Part shown: piece after piece, positions 26,871 through 35,590 of the stretch | How the letters are laid out: each line of letters opens with the position of its first letter | How positions within the stretch are numbered: the stretch's first letter is position 1 | Source of the DNA: CAWBCR01 sp963787375 | Lineage (GTDB): Bacteria > Chloroflexota > Anaerolineae > Aggregatilineales > UBA3940 | Length of the DNA stretch: 64,000 nt | Assembly: GCA_963787375.1 (NCBI GenBank) | Contig: CAWBCR010000002.1 | Span: 181,524-245,523, forward strand | Direction of reading: 5' to 3' | Notes under the pieces: generated by a model | The model's input: the letters and a program-made list of their open reading frames with translations, nothing else | Told to the model about the DNA's origin: nothing | The model's database searches: none | Made by a program: the position numbers and the translations under genes

Positions 26871-26984
26871 GCGGCACCGCGCGCAATCGTCTGTCTGGGT
26901 CAGACAATCTGAGCCTGCCCGCCTTCCGCACGTCTTTTCTGTGCGCTGTTTTGATTCTGTGTGCTGCCTGACAGGGAGAATGCT

Positions 26985-28131
26985 ATGCCCCCACCACAAA
27001 CAATCGGTTTTCCCCGGATGATGAAGGAGCGTGGCGAGAAGCGTGTCTTCCTGCCGGAGTTTATTCAGTTCCTTACCGAGCTTGGCGCGACGGTTTACGT
27101 CGAGGAAGGCTACGGCTCGCGCAGCGGCTACACCTTTGCCGACTACCGGCGCGGCAGCGAAGCGGTGATCGAGTGCAGCCGCGAAGAAGCCTTCGCCCAG
27201 GAGATCGTGCTGGTGCTGCGCTCGCCCCTGTTTGAGGAGTTTGACCTGCTCAAGCCCGGCCACTGCCTGATGTCGATGCTGCACCTCCCGACCCGCCAGC
27301 CGCGGGTCAGCCGCCTGCAGGAGCTGGGCGTCCACGCCATCTCGCTGGATGGCATCGTCGATGACCGCAATCTGCGGCTGGTCGAGAACATGCGCGCGGT
27401 CGCGTGGAACGGCCTCGAAGTGGCGTTCGACGTGCTGGAGGGCCTTCCTGAGGGGCTCACCCGCAGGCCGGACGACCCGAATTCGCGTGCTGGTCCTCGG
27501 CGCGGGAATGGTCGGCAAGCACGCTGTCGAAGCGGCGACCAAGCTGGGCAACGTCGAGCGCAACCAGGAGAGCATGGCCGAGGGCAAGCCCGGCTCGGTG
27601 GCGCTGACAGTGGGCCGCAGCCTGACGCGCAACGCGCAGGCGATGGAGCGTCTGTTCCATGAGGCCGACATTCTGGTCGACGCGACGCAGCGCCATAACC
27701 CGGCAGAGCCGGTCGTGCCCAACGACTGGATCGCCTGGCTACCGCCGCACGCGGTCATCACCGACCTGGCCGTCGACCCGTACCTGATCGAGGCGGACAG
27801 GCCGGTCGTGCGGGGCGTCGAGGGTATCCCACAAGGCAACCTCGACCAGTACATCTTTGCGTCCGACGATCCGGCCTGGGATGAGGCAATTCCGGCGGGC
27901 GTCTCGACTGAGAACCGCCGCACAGTCGTGTCGTGCTACTCGTGGCCCGGCCTGCACCCGCAGGCATGTATGACGCACTATGCCCTCCAGCTCAAACCGC
28001 TGATGCGGGTGCTTTTCGAGAAAGGCCACAACGATCTCTCGCTGGAAGGCAGCTACTTCGAGCGGGCGTTGGCGCGGGGCACGCTGCGCGAGTGGGTCCA
28101 CGTGGCGCACTATGGACCGCGCCCGCGCTGA
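26985..28131 (+). CDS. Alanine dehydrogenase / saccharopine dehydrogenase-like protein, copy 2 (one frameshift)
   Basis: Paralogue of the gene at 25737, sharing the N-terminal GFPRMMKERGEKRVFLP opening, the SLDGI block, the Rossmann motif VLVLGAGMVGKHA, DILVDATQRHNP, GNLDQYIF and the C-terminal SCYSWPGLHP. The N-terminus is closer to classic AlaDH/lysine-forming saccharopine dehydrogenase (K-E-R-G-E-K-R). The frame shifts in the CCC at 27476-27478: removing one C joins RRPDD to RIRVLVLG. With that correction the protein is about 381 aa. The two copies may form a heteromer or act in sequence; that is inference. Confidence 0.65.
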
Positions 28132-28160
28132 TTGACATTCAGAACGGGTGTTCGTATAAT
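28132..28160 (+). promoter_or_regulatory. Perfect consensus promoter of the radical SAM gene
   Basis: TTGACA (28132-28137), 17 bases, TATAAT (28155-28160): both hexamers and the spacing match the sigma-70 consensus exactly. The -35 starts directly after the TGA of the previous gene. The ATG at 28168 is 7 bases beyond the -10, so the mRNA should start at the A of ATG. Confidence 0.85.
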
Positions 28161-28167
28161 TAAGGGT

Positions 28168-29376
28168 ATGAACATCCGCATGGCACCCGACCCTATTGAC
28201 CGGCTGATTCAGATCGGCAGCGCCAACGACCTCGAGGCGGCAGGCGACCGCCCGATGGCGGCGAGCGACGTGGAGGCCATCCGCCTGATGCCGCGCGAGG
28301 GACGCGAGATCCCGGTAGAAATCGCCGGGGTGATGTCGTGCATCACCGAGGTGTCGACGCCGACCGGCAAGAAGCCGGTGCTCAAGGCGATGGTCACCAC
28401 CGCCTGCGAGAAGAACTGCTTCTACTGCCCGTTCCGCGCCGGGCGGGCCAAAATGCGCCGCGTCACCTTCAAGCCCGACGAACTGGCGCTGGCCTTCGAC
28501 CGGCTGGAGCGGGCAAAGCTCGTCGACGGGATCTTCCTGTCGTCGGGGATCATCGGCGGCGGCGTGCGCACCGAAGACAAGATCATCGATACCATTGAGA
28601 TCATCCGCCGCAAGTACCACTATCAGGGCTATATCCACCTGAAGATCATGCCCGGCGCGGAGTACGACCAGATCGTGCGGGCCATGCAGCTTGCCGACCG
28701 CGTGTCAATCAACCTGGAAGGGCCGACGCAGGAGCGGCTGACGGCGCTCGCACCCAAGAAAGACTTCGCCGGCGACCTGCTGGAACGGATGCGCTGGGCG
28801 CACGCCATCCGCACGCAGGCCAATCTCGACATGCCGGGCGCGATCCGCGCCAGCGTGGTGACTCAGTTTGTCGTCGGCGCGGTCGGCGACACCGACCTTG
28901 AGCTGTTAAGCCTGACGCACAACCTGCATCGCCAGCTTGGCCTGAAGCGCGCCTACTTCTCGGCCTTCAACCCTATCGAGCAGACGCCGTTTGAGGACCT
29001 GCCACCCACGCCACCGCTGCGCGAGTTCCGGTTGTACCAGGCCAGCTTCCTGCTGCGCGATTACGAGTGGGACGTTGAAGACCTGCCATTCGAGGGCGAA
29101 GGCAACCTGCCGTTAGAGGTCGACCCGAAGCGCGCCTTCGCCGATGCCACGCTGCGCGAGAACCCGATCGAAGTGATGAAGGCCACTCGCCGCGAGTTGC
29201 TGCGTATACCGGGCATCGGGCCTAAGGGGGCCAACGCCATCCTCCGCGCCAGGCGCAAAGGCTGCCTCGCCGACCTTGCCGCGCTGAAGGGGATCGGGCT
29301 GGCGGGGATGGATCGCGCTGCGCCGTACATCGTCCTCGACGGGCACCGCTCGCCGGTGCAGCTTCTGCTGTTCTGA
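28168..29376 (+). CDS. Radical SAM protein with C-terminal helix-hairpin-helix, putative DNA modification/repair
   Basis: A 402-aa radical SAM enzyme of the TIGR03916-type group (putative DNA modification/repair, usually linked to a uracil-DNA-glycosylase-like partner). The [4Fe-4S] cysteines are C80-E-K-N-C84-F-Y-C87. The C-terminal part contains helix-hairpin-helix DNA-binding motifs: LLRIPGIGPKGANAIL (about 346-361) and a second one around LAALKGIGLAGM. The start is set by the promoter 7 bases upstream; no Shine-Dalgarno is present. The usual partner gene is not adjacent. A second, diverged copy of its last 68 bases lies at 31598. Confidence 0.85.
   Translation: MNIRMAPDPIDRLIQIGSANDLEAAGDRPMAASDVEAIRLMPREGREIPVEIAGVMSCITEVSTPTGKKPVLKAMVTTACEKNCFYCPFRAGRAKMRRVTFKPDELALAFDRLERAKLVDGIFLSSGIIGGGVRTEDKIIDTIEIIRRKYHYQGYIHLKIMPGAEYDQIVRAMQLADRVSINLEGPTQERLTALAPKKDFAGDLLERMRWAHAIRTQANLDMPGAIRASVVTQFVVGAVGDTDLELLSLTHNLHRQLGLKRAYFSAFNPIEQTPFEDLPPTPPLREFRLYQASFLLRDYEWDVEDLPFEGEGNLPLEVDPKRAFADATLRENPIEVMKATRRELLRIPGIGPKGANAILRARRKGCLADLAALKGIGLAGMDRAAPYIVLDGHRSPVQLLLF
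29309..29376 (+). repeat. Direct repeat copy 1: 3' end of the radical SAM gene
   Basis: This 68-base segment ending in the TGA of the radical SAM gene recurs at 31598-31665 with 4 mismatches. The two copies bracket the lower-GC glycosyltransferase-like gene. Confidence 0.85.
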
Positions 29377-29432
29377 ACTGCGCCTGACCGATCAGGTTGT
29401 GATTCTCCTCTCAATTAGCCTGGCCCTCGAAT

Positions 29433-29462
29433 TTGCCTGCGCTGCCAGCATCGAGTTATAGT
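29433..29462 (+). promoter_or_regulatory. Putative promoter TTGCCT-N18-TATAGT
   Basis: TTGCCT (29433-29438) and TATAGT (29457-29462) are 18 bases apart, upstream of the GT-C-like gene. The -10 box overlaps the GTG at 29461, which argues that translation starts further on, for instance at TTG 29482 or 29485. Confidence 0.45.
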
Positions 29463-31523
29463 GCCCCCTTCGAAACCGGCGTTGTTGAAAGGCCAGGCCA
29501 CATTGTCAGGTGATTTTGCCGATCTGAAGACATATGAGTGGCTGCGCGCGCGGTTTTCCGGATCCCCCTGGCTGACCTTTGTGATTGACGGCCTCATCCT
29601 CCTTCCAATCTTCGTCTCCACCCTCCTCAACCCGACTCAGGTCATACACGACATGGCAGAATTCCTGATAGAGGCCGACCTTGTCCTGGACGGATATCGG
29701 CCCTACGCAGATTATCTTGAGCGCAATTTCCCTATGGCGCAGCTGATTCACGTTCCTGTGGTATTTGTGTCGCGGATTTATCCGTTAACCCCATACCGAT
29801 GTTCAAGCTTTCGATACTTGTGCTAACCATATGGTCTATCGGGATGATCTACATTGTTCTGAAAGACCATACGAAGTTGCATGGCCGGTTTGTTGGCCTG
29901 TGGCTGGGGGTAGGGGTTGCGCTGTTCACCTTGCAGACGTTTCTGACTTTCACTTATGGCCAGCGTGAGCACATGTTCATCCTGCTGTTCCTGCCAGGCC
30001 TGGTCCTGCGCTGGTGTCGCTGGAATGAGGAGCGTCTCAACCCCAGGCTGGCCGTCTTTCTGGGGATCATGGCCGGCATCGGGGCCTGGATCAAACCATA
30101 CTTCTTGCTGGTGGTGCTTGCAGTCGAGATCTACTGGCTACTGGTGCATCGAAATCTCAAACCGCTGGTTCAGCCCGAAACAATTGGGTTCGCATCCATT
30201 GGGTTGATTTACATGGTCGCCTTTCTGGCCTTTCCAGAAATTGCAAAGGTACTTCTGGCTGTTGTGAGTGAAAGCACTGCCAACTATCTGCCTCGCTCAT
30301 CATATACAGTCTTCGATGTTATAAAGAGCTATGCGAGCCAACCCGAATTACTGATCCTGGCCGCAATTGGGATTGTGTATCCACTTTCACGAAAAAGCCT
30401 TCGGTCGTTCATGCATGCGCTTGGTGTTCTGGTACTGGCCGGGATGGCCATTGCTATTATCCAAGGATATTGGGGTTATCGCCTTCTGCCTGCTGTAACG
30501 CTGGCATCGCTGATCGCAGTGCTGGTCCTGGCGGATTGGCTGTGGCCGGAGTTGGCTGTGAGACCGCCTTTGTCTCGCATCCGATGGTACCAGCTTGCCC
30601 CGAAAGCTATTGTGCTTTTGCTGGTTGTGCCCCTCCTGGTTTGGTGGATGACCCCAAACGCTGAGGATGCCCGGCGAAAAACGGTAGTCGACAGCGACTT
30701 CCATCAATTGATACGAGATACTACCCAGAAGGGGGATCGGATTGCTGTCCTGTCCTATTCCATATCGCCCTTTCGCACGCTGGCTCAGACGCAGCGCAAA
30801 CTGGGTTTCAGTGATGTGATGGGAGACGCTCTCCGCTATGGTTTTGACCCAACATATGTATCCGACCCACGAGCGCCGCTTTCGGAGATGCTCATCCAAT
30901 ACCTGGACAGGTTGCGGCGCGACCTCTACCGCTGGAAGCCTGAGTTGATCGCAATCGACGTCACACGGAATGACTTTATCACGCTCCTGAAGAACCGCGG
31001 GATCGTTCAAAGGGATATCCTGCCCGAGTACGTGTACCGGGGAGAGTTTTTCGACGGCGACACCACGACCCTGGCTGTCTACCAACGCATCGGGCCACCG
31101 CCCCCGATGGATCTTTCGCTCCGGTTTGGGCAGCACGTCGAACTCGTCGGCTGGCGGCTGAACGGAAACAGCGTGGTACATCCCTGCGAGCAGATCACGT
31201 TCGATAGTTGGTGGAAGGCGGTGAGCCAACCGGACGCGACCTACAGCATGAGCCTGACGCTGGTTGACAACGGGCAGGGAATTGCCAATCAGGATGGCCC
31301 CCCCGCGCAGATTGACACAGTTGATTGGCTGGTGGGTGGGCAGTTGGCGGATCGGCGCACACTGACGATCCCATGTGACATCCAACCGGGCACGTACGCG
31401 CTGCTGGTATCGATGTATGATGTAAACAGCCTGGAGCTGCTGCCCATTACGTATCCCGATGGTGGCTATCTGGGCCAGTACTACTACGTTACTGACGAGA
31501 TCGTCGAAGGCGCAGCGCCTTAA
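29461..31523 (+). CDS. GT-C-like membrane glycosyltransferase (one frameshift, lower GC)
   Basis: A protein of about 687 aa with some 10 hydrophobic segments in the first 400 residues and a soluble C-terminal region (beta-rich, LSLRFGQHVELVGWRLN onward). The early loop IEADLVLDGYRPYADYLERN has the acidic pair expected in the first extracytoplasmic loop of GT-C enzymes using lipid-linked sugars. The frame changes near 29786-29799: SRIYPLTPYR continues as MFKLSILVLTIW one base earlier. Base composition is visibly poorer in GC than the neighbours and it is flanked by direct repeats, both suggesting acquisition by transfer. The start is uncertain (29461 GTG or about 29482 TTG). Confidence 0.6.
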
Positions 31524-31597
31524 GATTTGATGGTTGAGGGCTTGTGATACGATGAAATGTCAAAGACAAACGAAAACTAATGCCTGCTGCGCTGAAG

Positions 31598-31665
31598 TGG
31601 ATCGCGCTGCGCCGTACATCGTCCTCGCTGGGCACCGCCCGCCGGTGCAGCTTCCGCTGTTCTGA
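31598..31665 (+). repeat. Direct repeat copy 2: displaced 3' end of the radical SAM gene
   Basis: It matches 29309-29376 at 64 of 68 positions and ends in the same TGA. It would encode DRAAPYIVLAGHRPPVQLPLF, against the intact gene's ending with D, S and L at the changed places. A further 9 bases (GCGCTGAAG, 31590-31598) continue the match after a 19-base gap. The rest of 31524-31856 holds the terminator at 31691 and the leader of the ABC genes; no other gene was seen. Confidence 0.85.
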
Positions 31666-31690
31666 TTGGCGGTTATCAGTTCGCTGTCAG

Positions 31691-31718
31691 GCACCCCCAC
31701 CGGTTGGGGGTGCTTTTT
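31691..31718 (+). terminator. Rho-independent terminator
   Basis: GCACCCCCA (31691-31699) pairs perfectly with TGGGGGTGC (31705-31713) over a CCGGT loop, followed by TTTTT. It lies 26 bases after the displaced radical SAM 3' end and was probably that gene's original terminator. Confidence 0.9.
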
Positions 31719-31856
31719 GATTCGGGCCACGGTAAAACAGGATTGTTGTGTTTTGCGCCGCCGTGGCGGGCTTGCCGGCAAATCCGAACGGGAATCGGCG
31801 CGGCTGCGTAGAATACCATGAATGTGGCAAGCGCCACGCATGAGAAAGGACAATCC

Positions 31857-32819
31857 ATGCCAGGGGAACCTGTCATTCAAACGCAGGGGCTGGTGCGCCG
31901 CTTCGGCGACGTCACCGCCGTCGACGGGCTGACACTGGAGATCGCGCGCGGCGAGGTGTTCGGTTTTCTGGGGCACAACGGCGCGGGCAAGACGACCACT
32001 GTGCGGCTGCTCAACGGCGTGCTGTTGCCCACCGAGGGCACGCTGCGTGTGCTGGGCTGTGACCCCGTCACCGAGGGGCCAGAGCTGCGCCGCCACACCG
32101 GTGTGCTGACCGAGTCGCCGTCGCTGGACGAACGTCTGACGGCCCGCGAGAACCTGTCAATCTACGCCACGCTGTACGACGTACCTGAGGATCGTGTCGC
32201 GTCGCGGGTCGAGGAGCTGCTGAAAGGCTTCGACCTGGCCGAGCGCGCCGACGATAAAGCCGGCGGCTACAGCAAGGGCATGAAGCAGCGGCTGGCGCTG
32301 GCCCGCGCGCTGATCCATAAGCCCGAGATGCTGTTCCTCGACGAGCCAACCGCCGGGCTGGACCCGGTCGCGGCACGGCAGGTGCACGACCTGATCGTGC
32401 GCCTGAGCGGTGAAGGGCACACCGTGTTCCTGTGCACGCATAACCTGATCGAGGCGCAGAAGCTGTGCGACCGGGTGGCTGTGCTGGAGCATGGCAGGCT
32501 GCTGGCGCTGGGCACACCCGCCGAACTGAGCGCCCGCTACTCGCACCGGCAGCAGCTTGAGGTCGAGGTCTCGCCGGAGACGATGCCGGCGGCGCTGGAG
32601 ACGCTGCGCGGGGTGCGCGGCGCGACCGACGTCACTGCCGAGAATCACAGTGTGGTCAGCTTCAGCGGCGTGGGGCACGACAGCGTACCGGACGTGATCG
32701 CGCTGCTGGCAGCAGCGGGCGTGCGCATCTACCGCGTCACGCCGCAGGAGCCGTCGCTGGAGGACGTGTATTTTGCGCTGCATGGCGGGGACGCCGTCAG
32801 GAAAGAGGTGATCGCATGA
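31857..32819 (+). CDS. ABC transporter ATP-binding protein (ABC-2 type exporter)
   Basis: A 320-aa CcmA/drug-exporter-type ATPase: Walker A GHNGAGKTT, signature GGYSKGMKQRLALARAL, Walker B MLFLDEPTAGLDP and the switch His in CTHNL. After residue 215 comes the C-terminal extension seen in ABC-2 exporters (from ARYSHRQQLEVEV). ATG at 31857 has AAAGGA 6 bases upstream and is preferred over an ATG at 31818. The stop overlaps the permease start by 4 bases. The transported compound is unknown. Confidence 0.9.
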   Translation: MPGEPVIQTQGLVRRFGDVTAVDGLTLEIARGEVFGFLGHNGAGKTTTVRLLNGVLLPTEGTLRVLGCDPVTEGPELRRHTGVLTESPSLDERLTARENLSIYATLYDVPEDRVASRVEELLKGFDLAERADDKAGGYSKGMKQRLALARALIHKPEMLFLDEPTAGLDPVAARQVHDLIVRLSGEGHTVFLCTHNLIEAQKLCDRVAVLEHGRLLALGTPAELSARYSHRQQLEVEVSPETMPAALETLRGVRGATDVTAENHSVVSFSGVGHDSVPDVIALLAAAGVRIYRVTPQEPSLEDVYFALHGGDAVRKEVIA

Positions 32820-33643
32820 ACTGGCGTGGTATCCGGGCGGTGATGTCCAAAGACCTGAGAGTCGTGTTTCGCAGCAAGATGGTCATGCTGCCGATGATTA
32901 TCCTGCCGTTGATCCTGCAAGTGCTAATGCCCATCGGCTTCGGGCTGTCGATGATTCTGATGCCCGACAGTGCTCTGAGCACCACCAACATGCAGGACTT
33001 CAACACCATGTTGAGCATCATGCCCGAAGCGGTGCGCAGCACGCTCGTCGTGCTCGACCCGCGTACGATGCTCTTTATCCTGATGACGGTGTATGCCTTC
33101 GCGCCGATGTACCTGATCGTGCCCATGATGACGGCCAGTGTCATCGCCGCCGACAGCTTCGTCGGTGAGCGCGAGCGCAAGACAATGGAGGCGCTGCTCT
33201 ACACGCCGCTGACCAACATCGAGCTGCTGCTCGCCAAGATGCTCGGCGCGTTTTCGGCGGCGCTGGCGGTTGGCATAGGGTCGTTCTTGATCTATGTGGT
33301 GGTCCTCAACGGGGTAGGCTGGCCGCTGATGGGCCGCATCTTCTTCCCCAACTGGATGTGGATCGCATTGGTGCTGTGGGTCGGGCCGGCGGTAGCCGGG
33401 CTGGGCCTGGGGACGACGGTGCTGATCTCGACCCGCGTCAGCACGTTTCAGGAAGCGTATCAGTTGGGCGCGATTGTGGTGGTGCCCGTCGTGGCGCTGA
33501 TGCTTGGGCAGATGGCGGGCGTGTTGTACATGAGCGTCGCGCTGGCGCTGGGGCTGGGCGCGGTGCTGTGGATCATCGATGCCGTGATCGTGTGGTTCGG
33601 CGTCAAGACCTTCGACCGCGACGCGCTGCTGGCGCGGCTGTAA
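32816..33643 (+). CDS. ABC-2 type transporter permease
   Basis: A 275-aa membrane subunit with about six hydrophobic segments and the ABC-2 pattern: a cytoplasmic start (VMSKDLRVVFRSKMVM), a long first extracytoplasmic loop, then AADSFVGERERKTMEALLYTP, the E-R-K-x-x-T-x-E-x-L block that contacts the ATPase. Its ATG overlaps the ATPase stop (ATGA), so the two form a coupled operon ended by the terminator at 33661. Confidence 0.9.
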   Translation: MNWRGIRAVMSKDLRVVFRSKMVMLPMIILPLILQVLMPIGFGLSMILMPDSALSTTNMQDFNTMLSIMPEAVRSTLVVLDPRTMLFILMTVYAFAPMYLIVPMMTASVIAADSFVGERERKTMEALLYTPLTNIELLLAKMLGAFSAALAVGIGSFLIYVVVLNGVGWPLMGRIFFPNWMWIALVLWVGPAVAGLGLGTTVLISTRVSTFQEAYQLGAIVVVPVVALMLGQMAGVLYMSVALALGLGAVLWIIDAVIVWFGVKTFDRDALLARL

Positions 33644-33660
33644 ACCTATCGACACAGGCG

Positions 33661-33690
33661 AGCGGGGATGCATCGCGCATCCCCGCTTTT
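33661..33690. terminator. Bidirectional terminator after the ABC-2 genes
   Basis: AGCGGGGATGC (33661-33671) pairs perfectly with GCATCCCCGCT (33677-33687) over ATCGC, followed by TTTT. It separates convergent operons and may serve the DUF2723 gene as well. Confidence 0.8.
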
Positions 33691-33699
33691 GTCTGATTG

Positions 33700-35391
33700 C
33701 TACGGAGATGGCGGGCAGGTGAAGGTATTGCCGCCAAACGTGACGTATGCCTTGACCTGTTCCCAGCGGGCCGGGTCGATCAACACCACGGGCTGGCTGT
33801 CTGCGCCAGGCATGGCGGCCACCTCGTAGCCGGTGATCGCGCCTTCGCGCGTGCACACCGGCAGCAGCCCCCAGTTGATCACGCGCGTGTCGATCCAGTC
33901 GAGCACAAACACCTGCTGGCCGGTGCCCTTCAAGGCGTCGGGCGTGAGCAGCGGCTCGCCCTCCACCCAGCGCATGTAGTACGGCGCGGGGCCGGGCGGC
34001 AGGTCGACCTCCGGCGCGGAGATGACGACCAGGCTGGGTGTGCTGAGCCCCGCCGCGCGGTCGCGGGCCAGCATCTCGTATTCGACTGCCCAACTGTAGT
34101 AGAAGGCTGGCGAGTTGGGGTGTGGCATCACCAGCCACGCGCCGGGCTGCGCGTGGTCGAGCAGTGTGGCGGCGTTGGTGATGAAGTCGGTGTGCGTGCT
34201 CTGGTCGACCACCGGGAAGTACGTGTACAGGCTCACCCCCACCGACAGCGCCGCCAGCCCCAGCAGCATGCTGGGGTAGACGTTCGCGGCCAGGTTCTGC
34301 CCCCGGATCGACAGCGCCTTGACCTGTGGCTGGAGCAGCTCCCACAGCCGGTGCGCCCCGTAACCCATCAGCGGCGCGAAGATGACATAGCACGGCGTCA
34401 GGAAGTCATGCCAGTCGGGGATGGCGTAGGTGATGACGAACACGTATTCGGCCACCAGCCCCAGCACCAGCATCCACGCCACCTCGACCTGCCGCTGGAA
34501 CATCTCCCAGATGCCGACGATGCCCAGCGCCAGCCCCCACGGCCAGAACTGCATCGTGAACTGCCCCAGCGATTCCGGCAGCCGGGCCAGCACGTCACGC
34601 CGGGGCAGGGCGAACATCTGCGACTTGAATGGGCCACCGGTCAGGTAGTCGAACAGCGACCCGGCAAACGATCCGCCGGCGGGGCAGTAGTTGCACAGTG
34701 CCGGGTGGGCGGCGGCACGCAGCGGGATGTACAGGTACTGCATCGCGCTGGCGGCGACGATCACGGCAGTGATCGCCAGATTGCGCGGGCGAAGCAGCAT
34801 CGCGCGGTCGGTGATCTCCACCGTGTACAGGAAAACCGGCAGCAGCAGGATCATGCTCAGGTGGTTGCCAAAGCTCAGCGCATAGATGACCACTGCCGCC
34901 CAGAAGGCGGCGGGTTTGCGCGTCTGGTGCCAGGTGAGCAGGCAGTACAGCACCAGCACCACGTACAGCGCGTTGAGCGCGTACAGTTCGGAGATGCTCG
35001 ACAGGTACCACAGCCGCGGCCCGAAAGCGACCGTCACGCTGGCGAAGATGCTGACCGCCAGACTCTGCGTCAGCCGGTAGGTGAGCAGCACGCCCACGCC
35101 CGCCGCCGCCGCCGAGAACAGCGCCGACATCAGGTTGAGGCGGTACGCCGCGTTGACGCCGGGCAGTGCCTGCATCGCCAGGTGACCGAGCACCAGATAC
35201 TGCGGACTGCCCGGCGGGTGGATAATCCCGGCGACCAGCGCGGCGATCTGCAGCTCGATGGAGTTTAGCGACGGGCCGACGCCGGGGTGCAGCGTTTGCA
35301 GGTACGCGCCCAGCGTCAGCAGCGCGACGGCCAGCGCAGCCAGCAGGATAATGCGCGGGATGGGTGCTTCGGCGTGCTCCAATTCAGACAC
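33700..35391 (-). CDS. DUF2723 family membrane protein (O-mannosyltransferase-like GT-C)
   Basis: A 563-aa protein with 10-12 hydrophobic segments. The DUF2723 features are GPSLNSIELQIAALVAGIIHPPGSPQYLVLG in the first loop (acidic residue followed by the H-P-P-G-x-P motif) and FGNHLSMILLLP further on. In characterised relatives these GT-C proteins use lipid-linked sugars to glycosylate extracytoplasmic proteins. A soluble C-terminal part of about 180 residues follows. The 195 bases upstream hold a structured leader (see 35479). Confidence 0.8.
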   Translation of the reverse strand: MSELEHAEAPIPRIILLAALAVALLTLGAYLQTLHPGVGPSLNSIELQIAALVAGIIHPPGSPQYLVLGHLAMQALPGVNAAYRLNLMSALFSAAAAGVGVLLTYRLTQSLAVSIFASVTVAFGPRLWYLSSISELYALNALYVVLVLYCLLTWHQTRKPAAFWAAVVIYALSFGNHLSMILLLPVFLYTVEITDRAMLLRPRNLAITAVIVAASAMQYLYIPLRAAAHPALCNYCPAGGSFAGSLFDYLTGGPFKSQMFALPRRDVLARLPESLGQFTMQFWPWGLALGIVGIWEMFQRQVEVAWMLVLGLVAEYVFVITYAIPDWHDFLTPCYVIFAPLMGYGAHRLWELLQPQVKALSIRGQNLAANVYPSMLLGLAALSVGVSLYTYFPVVDQSTHTDFITNAATLLDHAQPGAWLVMPHPNSPAFYYSWAVEYEMLARDRAAGLSTPSLVVISAPEVDLPPGPAPYYMRWVEGEPLLTPDALKGTGQQVFVLDWIDTRVINWGLLPVCTREGAITGYEVAAMPGADSQPVVLIDPARWEQVKAYVTFGGNTFTCPPSP

Positions 35392-35478
35392 AGGGCTCTC
35401 CGCGGTGAAGGATGTCGCAGGTGGTGCATTCAGGTTCAGATGCCCATGCTATACTGGATGCGTCAGGCTGACAAGCAA

Positions 35479-35590
35479 CGGCCCTTCCCAAGCAAGGAAG
35501 TCCGTCTCCCCTGAATGTGAGCTTCGGTACGTGCAATTCTACCCAATTGCGCTAGCTTTAGGGGATGCTTAGCTGGTTCAGCTGAGCTAG
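35479..35590 (-). other. Structured segment in the leader of the DUF2723 gene
   Basis: Three nested or adjacent pairings can be drawn: TCCCCTGAA (35507-35515) with TTTAGGGGA (35557-35565, one G-U), enclosing GCAATT (35533-35538) with AATTGC (35545-35550); and beside them CGG/CTTCC (35479-35488) with GGAAG/CCG (35496-35504). It lies upstream of the minus-strand gene at 35391. It looks like an RNA element but I recognise no class, and it has no T-loop or other tRNA feature. Confidence 0.3.

Noticed and set aside
29377..29420. A terminator directly after the radical SAM gene (CCTGA/TCAGG at about 29383)
   Set aside because: The stem is only five bases and no T-tract follows; the real terminator seems to be the one at 31691.
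29461..31523. Reading the GT-C-like gene as two separate genes (29461-29826 and 29799-31523)
   Set aside because: The first part ends in the middle of a membrane protein and the second has no start signals; one missing base near 29790 joins them.
35430..35455. A plus-strand promoter (TTCAGG ... TATACT) for a small RNA
   Set aside because: The spacer is only 14 bases and no terminator follows on the plus strand.
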